From Nocardia ninae NBRC 108245 (lineage in GTDB: Bacteria; Actinomycetota; Actinomycetes; Mycobacteriales; Mycobacteriaceae): a DNA stretch of 58,497 bases. Below the pieces are notes generated by a model. It did not search any database, had not been told where the DNA came from, and saw only the letters and a program-made list of their open reading frames with translations. Made by a program: the position numbers and the translations under genes. Position 1 is the first letter of the stretch. Each line of letters begins with the position of its first letter. Where the stretch lies: contig NZ_BJXA01000058.1 of the NCBI RefSeq assembly GCF_007990755.1, positions 1-58,497 on the forward strand. The letters run 5' to 3'. Below are positions 1-11,608 of this stretch, piece after piece.

Positions 1-1059
1 ACCGGTCGCCGACGCGGCCAGATGCCACGCGCGCAGGTCGGCGTTCTCCGGCCCGGTCGACGCCTCGGCGAGCGCGCCGTGCACGGCTAGGCGCTGGGTC
101 AGCGGCGCACCCTGGTACACGGCCGAGCGCAGCAGCGGATGCCGGAAGGTGAGGGTTCGTCCGTCGCTGTGCACCAGGCCCGCGTCTTCGGCGGGTTGCA
201 GGTCGGCGAGCTGCGCGCCGAGCGTGGCGGCGGCCCGCAGCGTCGTCGCCAGTTCCGCGGTGCCCGCGGCGGCCGCGACCAGCAGCAGCGTTCTGGTGGG
301 CAGCGGCAGCTTGCTCACCCGACCGTGGAAGGCGACCTGCAAGCGCTGGGTCAGCGGTAGCGGACTGAGCCCGGCGTCCGGCGCCTCGGCGGCCAGCACC
401 GCCGGAAGTTCCAGCAGCGCAAGCGGATTGCCCGCCGACTCGGCGAGCAGCCGGTACCGCAGCGCAGGTGCCAGATCGGGGCCGTGCCGGTCCACCAGCG
501 CCGCCGCCGCTTCCTGGCGCAGCCCGGGCACCACGAGTTCGGGCAGGCCGGGCGCGGGGAACTCGGCAGCACCGGTCCGGGTCGCGAAGATCATCACCAC
601 GCCCTCGGCGTCGAGGCGTCGCGCCGCGAACAGCAGGGTCTCCGCCGTCGCGCGGTCGAGCCAGTGCGCGTCATCGATCAGGCAGAGCAGCGGGCCGTCG
701 GCCGCCTCCTCGGCCAGCAGCGACAGCACGGCGAGCCCGATGAGCATGCGATCGGCCGGATCGTGCTCGGCCAGGCCGAAGGCGCCGCGCAGTGCGTCGC
801 GCTGCCGGTCGGGCAGCGTATCGAGCAGATGGATTCCCGGCCGGACCAGCAGATGCAGTCCGGCGAAAGGCAATTCGGCCTCGGACTCGATGCCCGCGCT
901 GCGCACCGTCGGAAGGCCCTGCGCGGCCGCGTAATTTAGCAGCGCCGTCTTGCCGATGCCCGGCTCGCCGCGCACGACCAGTGCGGCGCTGCGACCGTCG
1001 CGGGCCGCAGTGAGAAGCCGATCGATCTGGTTTTGTTCGGCTTCTCTTCCTTGGAGCAT
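1..1059 (-). CDS. LuxR-type large ATPase transcriptional regulator, N-terminal part
   Basis: An open minus-strand frame runs off the left edge, so only the first 353 codons are present. The product begins MLQGREAEQNQIDRLL and has a Walker A motif GEPGIGKTALL near residue 30 and a Walker B-like LLCLIDDAHWLD near residue 130. Later segments (AESAGNPLALLELP and FRHPLLRSAVYQGA) match the AAA/NACHT-like ATPase module of LAL/MalT-type regulators. The DNA-binding LuxR HTH of this family lies at the C-terminus and would be outside the window, so the family call rests on the ATPase half. A GTG two codons upstream (1065) is an alternative start. The effector is unknown. Confidence 0.8.
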   Translation of the reverse strand, partial: MLQGREAEQNQIDRLLTAARDGRSAALVVRGEPGIGKTALLNYAAAQGLPTVRSAGIESEAELPFAGLHLLVRPGIHLLDTLPDRQRDALRGAFGLAEHDPADRMLIGLAVLSLLAEEAADGPLLCLIDDAHWLDRATAETLLFAARRLDAEGVVMIFATRTGAAEFPAPGLPELVVPGLRQEAAAALVDRHGPDLAPALRYRLLAESAGNPLALLELPAVLAAEAPDAGLSPLPLTQRLQVAFHGRVSKLPLPTRTLLLVAAAAGTAELATTLRAAATLGAQLADLQPAEDAGLVHSDGRTLTFRHPLLRSAVYQGAPLTQRLAVHGALAEASTGPENADLRAWHLAASATG

Positions 1060-1178
1060 GTGCACACCGTAGCCGTCTGCTGGACGGGTGATCAGTGGTC
1101 GGTGGGCATTGCGTTCGACGCACCGTTCCGTCGTGTCGTACCCAGGGGATATAGCCAGCTGCTACTAAGGTCTGGGCT

Positions 1179-1787
1179 ATGGCGTCGAATGTGAAAAGGG
1201 CGGTCCGGGCACTGACGGGCGTCGTGGTGGCCTCCGCGTCCGTGGCCGCGCTGGCGCCGACCGCGGAGGCCGAGATCATCAGCATGCCGCCGCACGAGAA
1301 GTCGTTCACCCCGCCGGGCAGCTCGAAGAAGTTCACCATCGGCAGCCGGGAGGAGTACATCTACCGGATCCCGCCGTTGAACTTCATGGCGACCACCCGG
1401 GAGGCGCTGGTCAGTTCCATCGCCTACGGCCTGGTCGACGGTGCGACAGCGGGCAAGCTCCGGATCGGCTACCACGTGGGCTGCGCGGTGACCATCGGCG
1501 CGACCACCCTCGGCGCGACGCCCGATGTCGTCATCGGGCAACAACCGAGTTTCAATCCCAACCCGGTCGCCACGCTGAATCTCGCCCCCGGCGACGTCGG
1601 CGAAGTCGCGATCGCGGAAAAGGACATGATTCCCGGCAAGCTGATCCAGCTCAGTTTCCGCGACTTCCACATCAAGGTGAATTCGTGCACCGGCCCGGTC
1701 ACTATCCGGCAATATGCTTACGTCGAATACAAGTCTCCCGAGGTCGATGATTCCGGAGCTGTTTTCGGCGATCCAACCTGGCTCTGA
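1179..1787 (+). CDS. MspA family porin
   Basis: A 202-residue exported protein. Residues 1-31 form a signal peptide (basic start, hydrophobic VVVASASVAALAP, AEA cleavage site). The mature part resembles the MspA family of outer-membrane (mycomembrane) porins: beta-rich, with segments such as GKLRIGYHVGCAVTIGA and a C-terminal PVTIRQYAYVEYKSP. Known MspA proteins form octameric channels for small hydrophilic solutes; that role is inferred by family. Two cysteines (in YHVGCAV and NSCTGPV) could form a disulfide. It is monocistronic, with a TACTAA -10-like box at 1163-1168 just before the ATG. Its presence supports a mycolate-layered host. Confidence 0.88.
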   Translation: MASNVKRAVRALTGVVVASASVAALAPTAEAEIISMPPHEKSFTPPGSSKKFTIGSREEYIYRIPPLNFMATTREALVSSIAYGLVDGATAGKLRIGYHVGCAVTIGATTLGATPDVVIGQQPSFNPNPVATLNLAPGDVGEVAIAEKDMIPGKLIQLSFRDFHIKVNSCTGPVTIRQYAYVEYKSPEVDDSGAVFGDPTWL

Positions 1788-1926
1788 ACTGGGCATATCC
1801 CACTTCTCGCCCGGCTCTACCTGATTGAAACAAGCGCTGTTCATTAACGCTGCCGCATGCGCCCTCGATGATTCGAGTAGTCGAGTACGCGGGTTTCCTC
1901 AGGAATCCAGCGGGAGGATCTGGTTC

Positions 1927-3162
1927 ATGAAACGCCTGGTTGTGTGTTGTGACGGCACTTGGAAAGCAGAGTCGAGCGGCACGGTCTCGAACATCATCAA
2001 GATCGCGCAGACGATCCGGTTCGACGCGCCCGGTCCGGCGGGGGAGAAGATCCAGCAGTGGGTCACCTACGTGTCCGGCCCCGGCGCCCGCGGCTTCCTC
2101 GCCGACCGGGTGATGGGTGGCGCGTTCGGCCTCGGGCTGCAGGCGAACCTGTCGTCCGCGTACTGGCACCTGGCACTGAACTGGGAGCCGGGCGACGAGA
2201 TCTACATCTTCGGCTTCAGCCGGGGCGCGTTCACCGCGCGCAGCCTGGCCAGCCTGATCGACCGCATCGGCCTGCTGACGCCGGAGGCGATGATCGGCGG
2301 CAAGTACCCGGACGCGCTGGACATCTACAAGGAAGTACTGCCGCTGGACGGCGAGATCCCGGAGCGGTGGAAGAAGTTCCGCAGGGACAATTGCCACCAG
2401 GAGGCGCCCAAGATCAATTTCCTCGGCGTCTTCGACACCGTCGGCGCGCTCGGCGTGCCGGGGGTGACCTCGCTGCGCTACAAGTTCCATGACGTCAAGC
2501 TGTCCCCGAGCGTGCACTGCGCCAGGCAGGCCCTGGCCATCGACGAGCGGCGGCGCAATTTCGAGCCGTGCCTGTGGGAGGTGCCCGTCGTCCCAGATGT
2601 GAAGTACCGCAAGGGATTCCAGCGGGTGAAGCAGGTGTGGTTCGAAGGCGCGCACAGCGATATCGGTGGCGGGCACAAGGAATGCGGGCTCGCCGACCTC
2701 ACGCTGCGCTGGATGGTGCGCGAAGCCGAATCCGTCGGGCTCGCCTTCGATCGCGATCGGCTGGACAAACTGTCCGAGGGCTGCCGGGCACTGGGCGAAC
2801 GCCACATGTGGCCGCATCCGTCGCTGAAGCCCGTCTACCGCATCTTGAATGTGGTGCGCACACTGCGTAATCCGCGCAGCGCGCGGTTCTACCTGGACTC
2901 CTGGCGCAAGCTCGCGAACGGGCACGAGCAGGGCATCCGGCTCGCCTCGCTGGTCAACGAGAAAGAGGGCTACGATCCGCCCAATCTGCGCCGCTGGCGC
3001 GCGCAGCTGGGCGGCATGTTCCCCGAGGAGCTGCTGGAGAAGGTCAGCCCGGTCTCAGCGCACGAGCAGTGCGACGGGCAGCAGGCCGAAGAGCTTCTCG
3101 AGCCGAGCCCGGCCCTGGAAGGTGTGACCGGTCAGCCGGTCCGTCCAGGTGCCCTGCGGTAG
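1927..3162 (+). CDS. DUF2235 (Tle1-like) alpha/beta hydrolase
   Basis: A 411-residue product beginning MKRLVVCCDGTWKAE, the usual opening of DUF2235 proteins. The nucleophile elbow GFSRGAF is near residue 100, and the segments NFLGVFDTVGALGVPG and WFEGAHSDIGGGH supply the expected Asp and His regions. The ATG at 1927 is chosen because a strong GGGAGG lies a few bases upstream and the frame before it has no family similarity. DUF2235 includes the catalytic domain of type VI phospholipase effectors, but no secretion genes are nearby and no signal peptide is seen, so this is probably a cytoplasmic hydrolase of unknown substrate. Its last ~36 codons overlap the 3' end of treY on the other strand. 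Confidence 0.85.
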   Translation: MKRLVVCCDGTWKAESSGTVSNIIKIAQTIRFDAPGPAGEKIQQWVTYVSGPGARGFLADRVMGGAFGLGLQANLSSAYWHLALNWEPGDEIYIFGFSRGAFTARSLASLIDRIGLLTPEAMIGGKYPDALDIYKEVLPLDGEIPERWKKFRRDNCHQEAPKINFLGVFDTVGALGVPGVTSLRYKFHDVKLSPSVHCARQALAIDERRRNFEPCLWEVPVVPDVKYRKGFQRVKQVWFEGAHSDIGGGHKECGLADLTLRWMVREAESVGLAFDRDRLDKLSEGCRALGERHMWPHPSLKPVYRILNVVRTLRNPRSARFYLDSWRKLANGHEQGIRLASLVNEKEGYDPPNLRRWRAQLGGMFPEELLEKVSPVSAHEQCDGQQAEELLEPSPALEGVTGQPVRPGALR

Positions 3163-5498
3163 GTCGAGGGTCGTGTCGCCCCAACCGGTTTCGGCGAGGC
3201 CGAGACTGTGCCGGGTGGTCGCGACGATCACTTCCGGGGCCGCACCGACGCGGCCCCGGGCGTAGGACACCAACCTGCCCGCCTGCTCGCCGGTAGCGAA
3301 CAGCGGCAGGTAGGTGCCCCCGACAAAGCAGTCGGGGCGCTCCCTGCGCAGCCACAGCGCGTACGCGACGATCCACATCTTCGCCGCGCCGGTGGTATCC
3401 AATGCCGGTGTGCCGGTGAGCGATTGCAGCATTCCGATGCGGATCGTGAAATCCACCGGGCGGCGGTTGTCCGGGTCGACAAGGGAGTCTTCCCACAACT
3501 CGCAGCCCTGATAGATGTCCGGGATACCCGGCCCGCAGAGCTGGAGCAGCTTCTGCGACAACGCGTCCGACCAGGCGTGCGGCGCCAGCTCGTGCACCAG
3601 GTCGCCGAGCTCGCTGCCGACCGGGCCGTCGATCACCGTGTCGATCCAGCTGTGCACCGCGGACTCGAACTCGGCATCGGGCTCCTCCCAGGAGGTTTTG
3701 GTGCCGGCTTCGCGAATCGCCTTCTCGGCGAACAGGTGCAGCCGCTCGCGCAGGCCGGGTACGGAGGCGGCGGGCCTGCCGTCGGCGGGCCACACGCCGA
3801 ACATGTTCTGCAACAAGAACAGGGTGGTCGCGCCGTCCGGACCGGGCGCGGCCTCGTCCCACGCCTCGACGCATTGTGCCCAGGTGTCGGCGACCTGGGA
3901 GAGCACGCCGATGCGGGCGCGCACGTCCTCACCGCGCTTGGTGTCGTGGGTGGACAGCGTCGTCATGGTGGCAGGCCACCGATGCGCGCGTTCGCTGTTG
4001 GACAGGTGGAACTCGTTGAGCGAGTGGCCGAATCGGGCCGGATTGCCGCCGACCTCCTGGAGCGAGACCAGCCGGGCGGCCTGGTAGAACATGGTGTCCT
4101 CCACCGCCTTCGCGGTGACCGCGCCACAGACCTGGCTGAACCGCACCGCCGCCTCGCCGTCCGCGGCGAGGGCGGCGACCAGCACCGCGAGCGGCGCGGT
4201 GAGTTCGCTGTTGCGCCGCTCCACCTCGGCGATGACGGCGCCGGCCATGCCGGCCAGCGGCGCGTAGTCGGCCCGGTACACCGGCATGAACGCGAGCACC
4301 TCGATGGTCGCGTTGGTCATCGCCATGGTGTCGAAGCTGTCCGCGCCCGCGTCCCGCTTGATCGCCGCGACCAGCCGCCGGATCTCCGGTGCCAGCAGGT
4401 TTTCCGCGACCGCCCGCTTGATCCGGTGTTCGGTCTCGCCGATCCAGGCGCGGTCGCTGCCGTGGCCGGCCAGCTGCTTGGACAGCTCGGTCAGCGCCTG
4501 CTCGCCCTCCGGCTTGATGAGCACGTTACCGAGATCGGCCAGCGCGTCGTAGCCGGTGGTGCCGTCGACCGGCAGGGTCGGATCCAGCGGCTCCCGGTTG
4601 GCCAGGATCTTCTCCACCAGCAGCAGCCGGTTCGGGCCGATCAGCCTGCGCACCCGCGCGAGATAGGCGGCGGGATAGGACAATCCGTCCGGGTGGTCGA
4701 TCCGCACCCCGTCGATGAGGTCGTGCTCGCACCAGGCGGCGAGCTCACGGTGGGTGGCCTCGAAGACCTCGTTGTCCTCCTGGCGGATCGCGGCCAGGCT
4801 GCTGACCGCGAAGAACCGGCGGTAGGTGCACACCCCGGCCTTCCAGCTCACCAGCCGGTAGTGCTGCTTGTCGTGGATGCGCAGCGCATTGTCGCCGTCG
4901 GTGCCGGGCGCGATGGGAAATCGCAGATCGTGCAGGGCGAGCATCGGTTCCGGGCCGGAGCGGTCGACGGTGAGGGCCGCCGGATCGTTCTCGCTTTGCA
5001 GCACCGGGAGGGCCAGGCGCCCGCCCGCGCCGTTGCCCGGGCTCCAATCGATGTCGAAGTAGTGGGCGAAGCTGGATTCGCGACCGTTGCGCAGTACGTC
5101 CCACCACCACGCGTTCTGCCGTGGGTCGGCCACCCCGACGTGGTTGGGCACCAGGTCGACGACCAATCCCATGCCGCGGCTGCGCACCTCGTCGGACAGC
5201 GCCTTGAGCCCTGCGGGTCCACCCAGCGCGGCCGACACCGTGGTGGGGTCGGTGACGTCGTAGCCGTGGTTGGAGCCGTGCGCCGCGGTGAGGATCGGCG
5301 ACAGGTAAAGGTGCGAGATGCCCAGCTGCTGTAGGTATTCCGCGATCGTGCGGGCGTCGCTGAAGGTCAGCGCGTCGGGCCGGAGCTGGAGCCGGTAGGT
5401 GCTGCGAATCGTCGTCGGCCTGGCCGTGGTGCGGCGCAGCGAGAGCGGATCGGTCACGTGCGTCTCGGGGGATTCCGTTGGGGTCATGGGCGTTCGGG

Positions 5499-5502
<4 letters not shown>
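3055..5502 (-). CDS. treY: malto-oligosyltrehalose synthase
   Basis: An 815-residue GH13 enzyme that isomerises the reducing-end alpha-1,4 bond of maltodextrins to alpha,alpha-1,1, giving maltooligosyl-trehalose. Seen: STYRLQLRPDALTFSDA at the N-terminus, the TIM-barrel segments GISHLYLSPILTAAHGSNHGYDVTDP, GLVVDLVPNHVG and DGVRIDHPDGL, and the late WIGETEHRIKR and STHDTKRGEDVRAR regions. The ATG at 5502 overlaps the glgX stop as ATGA, so the two genes are translationally coupled. A second ATG at 5487 is possible. TreZ, the next enzyme of the pathway, is not found downstream here; the DUF2235 gene converges on treY instead. Confidence 0.95.
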
Positions 5503-7619
<2,117 letters not shown>

Positions 7620-7692
7620 AGCAACGACATTAGCGGCAGTGGCGTTTTACTCGGCGGGGGCGGTTGCGACGGGCGGGTCCGCGGGGACCCGG

Positions 7693-8226
7693 TCAGGTGT
7701 CCAGCCAGCGCCGAGAGTAACCGAGCCGGACGGCGAGGTGGGCCAGTCCGCCCAGTACGGCGCGCTGCGCCCAGCGCGGGATCCCGGCGAGGTAGCCGTC
7801 CTGGTAATCCCACAGCAATGCCAGGGCGAGTGGGTCGCGTGGGATCCGGGACCGGGTGGTTTTGCCGGCGGTGTCCAGGTTGTGCCAGAGCTGGAACATC
7901 TCCCAGTGCCGCAGCGGCGGCCGGATCTCATGATCGAACGTGGTGTCGGGTGCCTCGCTCCAGAACTCGTGCACGACGCCCGCCGGAGCCGTCACGGTGT
8001 CGCCGGGCTCGGCGACGAGCTCGACGCCGTCGATCTTGAAGCGTGCGCGGCCTTCGCGAATGGTCCACTGCTCGGACAGCACCGGGTGCCAATGCGGGCC
8101 CGCCTGCCGTTCGGCTCGCGGCAGTCGATGGTGCAGCCGCAGATAGGGGCCCTGCTCGTCCTCGCCCTTGGCAATGAAGGTGACCTGATGTCCGTTGCGG
8201 TAGGTGAGCGTTCTGCCGTCTTCCAT
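7693..8226 (-). CDS. cupin-domain protein divergent from MarR
   Basis: A 177-residue protein. The central part (residues ~40-110) is a single cupin barrel: GPHWHPVLSEQWTIREGRARFKI gives cupin motif 1 with the metal-ligand histidines, and PGDTVTAPAGVVHEFW gives motif 2. The ~60-residue tail, rich in Trp, Leu and Arg, is unusual for a minimal cupin. Substrate unknown. The ATG at 8226 is only 30 bp from the divergent MarR start, and that gap is filled by a palindrome, so MarR very likely controls this gene. It could bind a small ligand or act as a dioxygenase-like enzyme; nothing in the sequence decides. Confidence 0.85.
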   Translation of the reverse strand: MEDGRTLTYRNGHQVTFIAKGEDEQGPYLRLHHRLPRAERQAGPHWHPVLSEQWTIREGRARFKIDGVELVAEPGDTVTAPAGVVHEFWSEAPDTTFDHEIRPPLRHWEMFQLWHNLDTAGKTTRSRIPRDPLALALLWDYQDGYLAGIPRWAQRAVLGGLAHLAVRLGYSRRWLDT

Positions 8227-8234
8227 AACCCAAT

Positions 8235-8255
8235 TTATAAAGGTAACCTTTGTAA
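8235..8255. promoter_or_regulatory. 21-bp palindromic operator between cupin and MarR genes
   Basis: Arms TTATAAAGGT and ACCTTTGTAA flank a central A; all ten arm pairs match but one. It fills nearly the whole 30-bp gap between the two divergent start codons, so a bound regulator would block both genes. It is also the most AT-rich stretch nearby and may contain both -10 boxes. The adjacent MarR is the obvious candidate ligand. Confidence 0.8.
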
Positions 8256-8256
8256 T

Positions 8257-8706
8257 ATGTCAACGGTCGATCCGGACGCCACGTTGCTCAAACTGCTGAG
8301 CCAGGCGACTACCGCTTACGAACGCGCGCTGAACCGGGAACTGCGTGCGCGGCTCGATGATCAGCTACGCCCGGCGCACTACGCGGTTTTTCGCCATCTG
8401 GATCCGTCCGGCTCGCGGATAACCGCGCTGGCGGAGTCGGCGGGCATGACGCAGCAGTCGATGGGGGAGTTGGTGACTCATCTGGAGCGCTGCGGTTTGG
8501 TGGAGCGGCAGGTCGACCCCGCTGATCGGCGGGCGCGGTTGGTCGTGCTGACCGATGCCGGTAAGGACGCGCTCGGCATTGCGGCGCAACGGATTCAGGG
8601 TATCGAGCAGATGATCGCGGGCAGTTTGGGCGATGACGGGCTGGTCGATTTGCGGCGGGCGCTCGTGGTGGTGAACGAGGTGCTGGAGGCTGACATCGCG
8701 GAATGA
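8257..8706 (+). CDS. MarR family regulator
   Basis: A 149-residue winged-helix repressor. The recognition region reads SRITALAESAGMTQQSMGELVTHLERCGLVERQVDPADRRARLVVLTDAGKDAL, the standard MarR helix-turn-helix plus wing with the DRRARLV signature. The frame is open for 200 codons upstream, but the ATG at 8257 sits just after the palindrome and gives a normal MarR length. The transcript is probably leaderless or nearly so. It likely represses itself and the divergent cupin gene; the inducer is unknown. Confidence 0.9.
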   Translation: MSTVDPDATLLKLLSQATTAYERALNRELRARLDDQLRPAHYAVFRHLDPSGSRITALAESAGMTQQSMGELVTHLERCGLVERQVDPADRRARLVVLTDAGKDALGIAAQRIQGIEQMIAGSLGDDGLVDLRRALVVVNEVLEADIAE

Positions 8707-8805
8707 CGACGTGGGCGCAGATCGTGGGATCGGTCTGCCGTTGATCGACGGCCGCGCCGGCACTCCGGATGTGGCGCAAGGCATTCAGACGTGAGGCAAG
8801 CAGCG

Positions 8806-9747
8806 CTACCTGGGTGACTCGAGCGAACGACGCCAGGTCTGGCCGATCAGGTCCGCGCCCCAACTGTGGTGCGGGCTCTCTTCGATCAGTTCGAAACCGG
8901 CCCGCTGATAGATGTGCCGGGCCGCCGTGAGGACGTCGTTGGTCCACAGCACCATCTCGCGGTAGCCGGCGGCGGTCGCGAAGCGCAGGCACTCCTCGAC
9001 CAGAGCCGACCCGACGCCGAGTCCGCGCGCGCTCGGCTCGACCAGCAGCAGCCGCAACCGTGCGGTGGTCTCGTTCTCGGCAACGCAGAAGATGCTGCCC
9101 ACCGGCTCGCCGCCGGACTCGGCGATCCAGGCCTGCTCGCGCCGCTCGTCGTGGGTGTTGAGGTAGTCGGCGATGATGCGCACGATCAACTCCTCATACG
9201 TTCCGTCCCAACCGTATTCGGCGGTGTAGAGCCGGGCGTGCCGCTCGATGACCCAGCCGTAGTCGCCGGGCTTCGGCGCCCGGATGACGAACGGTGGCGC
9301 CGCCGCGTTGGCGGGATGATCCAGGATCTGCTGGATGGTTCGCATCGCGGTGACCAGCCGGGCGCGGGCGGCGGGCGGTTTGGCGGTGAGCAGGTAGCCG
9401 ATCTCGTCGCTGGAGCGTTGGTCGAGCACGGCGAAGATTTCCTTGCCCTTGGTGGTGAGCCGGACCTCTTGGCGGCGGCCGTCGCTGTCGGAGCGGTTGC
9501 GCTGGACCAGGCCCGCGCTCTCGAAGCGGGCCAGGATGCGGCTCAGATAGCCGGCGTCGAGATCCAGTGTCTGCCGCAGGGTTACCACCTCGGCGGTGCC
9601 GGAGTTGGCCAGCTCGAACAGGATTCGGACCTCGGTCAGCGAATACTCGCTGTCCAGCAAGCCTTCTCGGAGCACGCCGATGACCTTGGTGTAGCGGCGG
9701 TTGAATTCCCGGACTGCGGCGATATCCGTGGCGGCGACAGTGGTCAC
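8806..9747 (-). CDS. MarR-GNAT fusion: regulator with N-acetyltransferase domain
   Basis: A 313-residue two-domain protein with a GTG start. Residues 1-~145 form a MarR domain (SLTEVRILFELAN, LDAGYLSRILARFESAGLVQRNRSDSDGRRQEVRLT). Residues ~150-313 form a GNAT acetyltransferase: the acetyl-CoA loop reads VEPSARGLGVGSALVEECLRFA, followed by LWTNDVLTAARHIYQRAGFELIEE. Such fusions are known in actinobacteria and firmicutes, with substrate mostly unknown. A perfect palindrome at 9781-9799, 34 bp upstream of the start, suggests autoregulation. It is divergent from bioA but its palindrome is distinct from the biotin operator. Confidence 0.9.
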   Translation of the reverse strand: MTTVAATDIAAVREFNRRYTKVIGVLREGLLDSEYSLTEVRILFELANSGTAEVVTLRQTLDLDAGYLSRILARFESAGLVQRNRSDSDGRRQEVRLTTKGKEIFAVLDQRSSDEIGYLLTAKPPAARARLVTAMRTIQQILDHPANAAAPPFVIRAPKPGDYGWVIERHARLYTAEYGWDGTYEELIVRIIADYLNTHDERREQAWIAESGGEPVGSIFCVAENETTARLRLLLVEPSARGLGVGSALVEECLRFATAAGYREMVLWTNDVLTAARHIYQRAGFELIEESPHHSWGADLIGQTWRRSLESPR

Positions 9748-9780
9748 GACGGCTCCGTTCCTGCGGTGCGACTCTGTTGA

Positions 9781-9799
9781 TCTTTGACGGAGTCAAAGA
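9781..9799. promoter_or_regulatory. Perfect palindrome upstream of the MarR-GNAT gene
   Basis: TCTTTGACGGAGTCAAAGA has two perfect 8-bp arms around a 3-bp centre. It lies 34 bp upstream of the MarR-GNAT GTG and 70 bp before the bioA operator. Its size fits a MarR dimer site, so autoregulation by the fusion protein is the simplest reading. Confidence 0.7.
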
Positions 9800-9868
9800 A
9801 TAACCCCGGTGGGCCGCTGAGCGCCGGGAATTCGCACGGATGCCGCTCGCCCGCAGCTCCGGTGGTAA

Positions 9869-9885
9869 CTTGAACGGCGTTCAAG
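9869..9885. promoter_or_regulatory. BioQ-type operator upstream of bioA
   Basis: CTTGAACGGCGTTCAAG is a 17-bp palindrome around a central G. The core TGAAC-N3-GTTCA recurs only before bioF and bioB in this window. It corresponds to the known BioQ box of corynebacteria and mycobacteria (TGAAC-N3 type). It lies 45 bp before the bioA GTG and argues against the upstream ATG at 9840 as start, because that would put the operator inside the gene. Confidence 0.85.
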
Positions 9886-9929
9886 CCCGTCCGCTGGGGC
9901 GGGGTCGTCGCTCGACCGCGAGGATTCCT

Positions 9930-11204
9930 GTGGCACTGACCCGTGACGAGATCGCCGCCATCGACGCCAAACACGTCTGGCACCCCTACGGCGGATTCCC
10001 GGCCACCACCGAACCATTGGTGGTCGCCGAAGCCTGCGGCACCCGGCTGACGCTGGCCGACGGCCGCGAGGTGATCGACGGCATGAGCTCCTGGTGGGCC
10101 GCCATCCACGGTTACCGGCACCCGGTGCTCGACGCCGCGCTGGTGGCGCAGTCGCAGCGGATGAGCCACGTGATGTTCGGCGGACTGACCCACGAACCCG
10201 CTGCGCGGCTGGCCGAACTGCTCGTCGAGCTGACGCCGCCCGGCCTGGACAAGGTGTTCCTGTGCGACTCCGGTTCGGTGTCGGTCGAGGTTTCGGTGAA
10301 GATGTGCCTGCAATATTGGCGTGCGCTCGGCCGGCCGGAGAAACGGCGGCTGCTCACCTGGCGCGGCGGCTATCACGGCGACACCTTCACGCCGATGAGC
10401 GTGTGCGATCCGACCGGCGGCATGCACTCGCTGTGGACCGACGTGCTGGTCGATCAGGTCTTCGCGCCGATGCCGCCGAGCGACTACCGGCCGGAGTATG
10501 TGGCGGAGCTGGATCGGCTGATCGGCGCCAACGCCGACGAACTCGCGGCGGTGATCGTGGAACCCGTCGTGCAAGGCGCGGGCGGGATGCGCTGGCATCA
10601 TCCGCGCTACCTGACCGATTTGCGCAGGCTGTGCGACGAGCACGGTGTGTTGCTCGTCTTCGATGAGATCGCGACCGGATTCGGCCGCACCGGAACGTTT
10701 TTCGCGGCCGATCAGGTCGGCATCGGACCGGACGTGATGTGTGTCGGCAAGGCGCTGACTGGCGGCTACCTCACCCTGGCCGCCACGCTGTGCACCGCGC
10801 TGATCGCCGAGACGATCAGCGCGGGACACGGCGGCTTGATGCACGGGCCGACCTTCATGGGCAACCCGCTGGCCTGCGCGGTCGCGGTGGCCTCGCTCGA
10901 ACTGCTGACGGCCGGGGACTGGCGTGGCGACGTGGCACGGATCGAAGCCGGTCTCGAAGCCGGCCTTGCCCCGTTGCGTGCGCTGCCGAATGTCGTCGAG
11001 GCCCGGGTGCTCGGTGCGATCGGCGTGATCGAGCTCGACCGCCCCGTGGACATGCGTACCGCGACCGACGCCGCCGTCGCCGCCGGGGTGTGGCTGCGAC
11101 CGTTCCGGAATCTCGTGTACACCATGCCGCCGTTCATCAGCACAGACGAGGACATCGCGGCGATCGCGACCGGGATGCGTGCCGCCGTGGCGGCGCAGTC
11201 GTGA
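9930..11204 (+). CDS. bioA: adenosylmethionine-8-amino-7-oxononanoate aminotransferase
   Basis: A 424-residue PLP enzyme converting KAPA to DAPA with SAM as amino donor, the antepenultimate step of biotin synthesis. Seen: [56 protein letters not shown] and the PLP lysine K274 in [17 protein letters not shown], then [17 protein letters not shown]. The GTG at 9930 is preferred over the ATG at 9840: it has a GAGGA five bases upstream, and the biotin operator lies between the two. It is separated from bioF by an unrelated cupin/MarR pair, unlike the contiguous bioAFD of mycobacteria. Confidence 0.96.
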   Translation: MALTRDEIAAIDAKHVWHPYGGFPATTEPLVVAEACGTRLTLADGREVIDGMSSWWAAIHGYRHPVLDAALVAQSQRMSHVMFGGLTHEPAARLAELLVELTPPGLDKVFLCDSGSVSVEVSVKMCLQYWRALGRPEKRRLLTWRGGYHGDTFTPMSVCDPTGGMHSLWTDVLVDQVFAPMPPSDYRPEYVAELDRLIGANADELAAVIVEPVVQGAGGMRWHHPRYLTDLRRLCDEHGVLLVFDEIATGFGRTGTFFAADQVGIGPDVMCVGKALTGGYLTLAATLCTALIAETISAGHGGLMHGPTFMGNPLACAVAVASLELLTAGDWRGDVARIEAGLEAGLAPLRALPNVVEARVLGAIGVIELDRPVDMRTATDAAVAAGVWLRPFRNLVYTMPPFISTDEDIAAIATGMRAAVAAQS

Positions 11205-11216
11205 TCGCCGCTCGGC

Positions 11217-11588
11217 TCAGGCGATCCAGGGCGGCACGACCATGGTGTCGCTGCCCTGCACGCCCGCCTTGGCGCCCGCCTGTGCCGTGACGATGGCGGT
11301 GAAGCCATGCTCGGTGTGTACCTGGCGCAACACATTGGCGGGCATGATCACCGTATCGCCTTCGGCGGCAGTGAGTTTCGTGCCGTCGAGGTCGACGGTG
11401 AGGCTGCCCGCGACGACGGTCCAGATCTGTTCGGTGTCGATGATGTGCACCGGGCCCGACTTGTCGGCGGGCACCTCGACCCGCCAGAGGGCGAGCGCGG
11501 TGCCGCCCTGGGTGGGCGAGGCGAGGGTGGTCATGACACCGCCGGGGGTTTCGGTGCGACGGGTTTCGGTGTGTTGGATGAGCGTCAT
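11217..11588 (-). CDS. small cupin protein divergent from MarR
   Basis: A 123-residue single-cupin protein: SGPVHIIDTEQIWTVVAGSLTVDLDGTKL gives motif 1 and EGDTVIMPANVLRQVHTE gives motif 2. The metal ligands are partly non-canonical (H in VHII, E in TEQIW). No other domain. The ATG at 11588 is chosen because the frame upstream runs into the facing MarR gene and has no similarity. Two operator-like repeats lie between the divergent starts. It ends 12 bp from the bioA stop, tail to tail. Function unknown; probably a small-molecule-binding or isomerase-like cupin controlled by the neighbouring MarR. Confidence 0.85.
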   Translation of the reverse strand: MTLIQHTETRRTETPGGVMTTLASPTQGGTALALWRVEVPADKSGPVHIIDTEQIWTVVAGSLTVDLDGTKLTAAEGDTVIMPANVLRQVHTEHGFTAIVTAQAGAKAGVQGSDTMVVPPWIA

Positions 11589-11608
11589 GCGTGGGCACTC
11601 CGTAAGAT

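Noticed and set aside
1927-3162. Type VI secretion effector
   Set aside because: DUF2235 is shared with Tle1 effectors, but no VgrG, PAAR or T6SS gene is present and the host is an actinobacterium.
3208-5334. Long open frame of ~700 codons on the plus strand through treY
   Set aside because: It is antisense to treY, whose GH13 motifs are clear. The frame is open because stops are rare at this GC.
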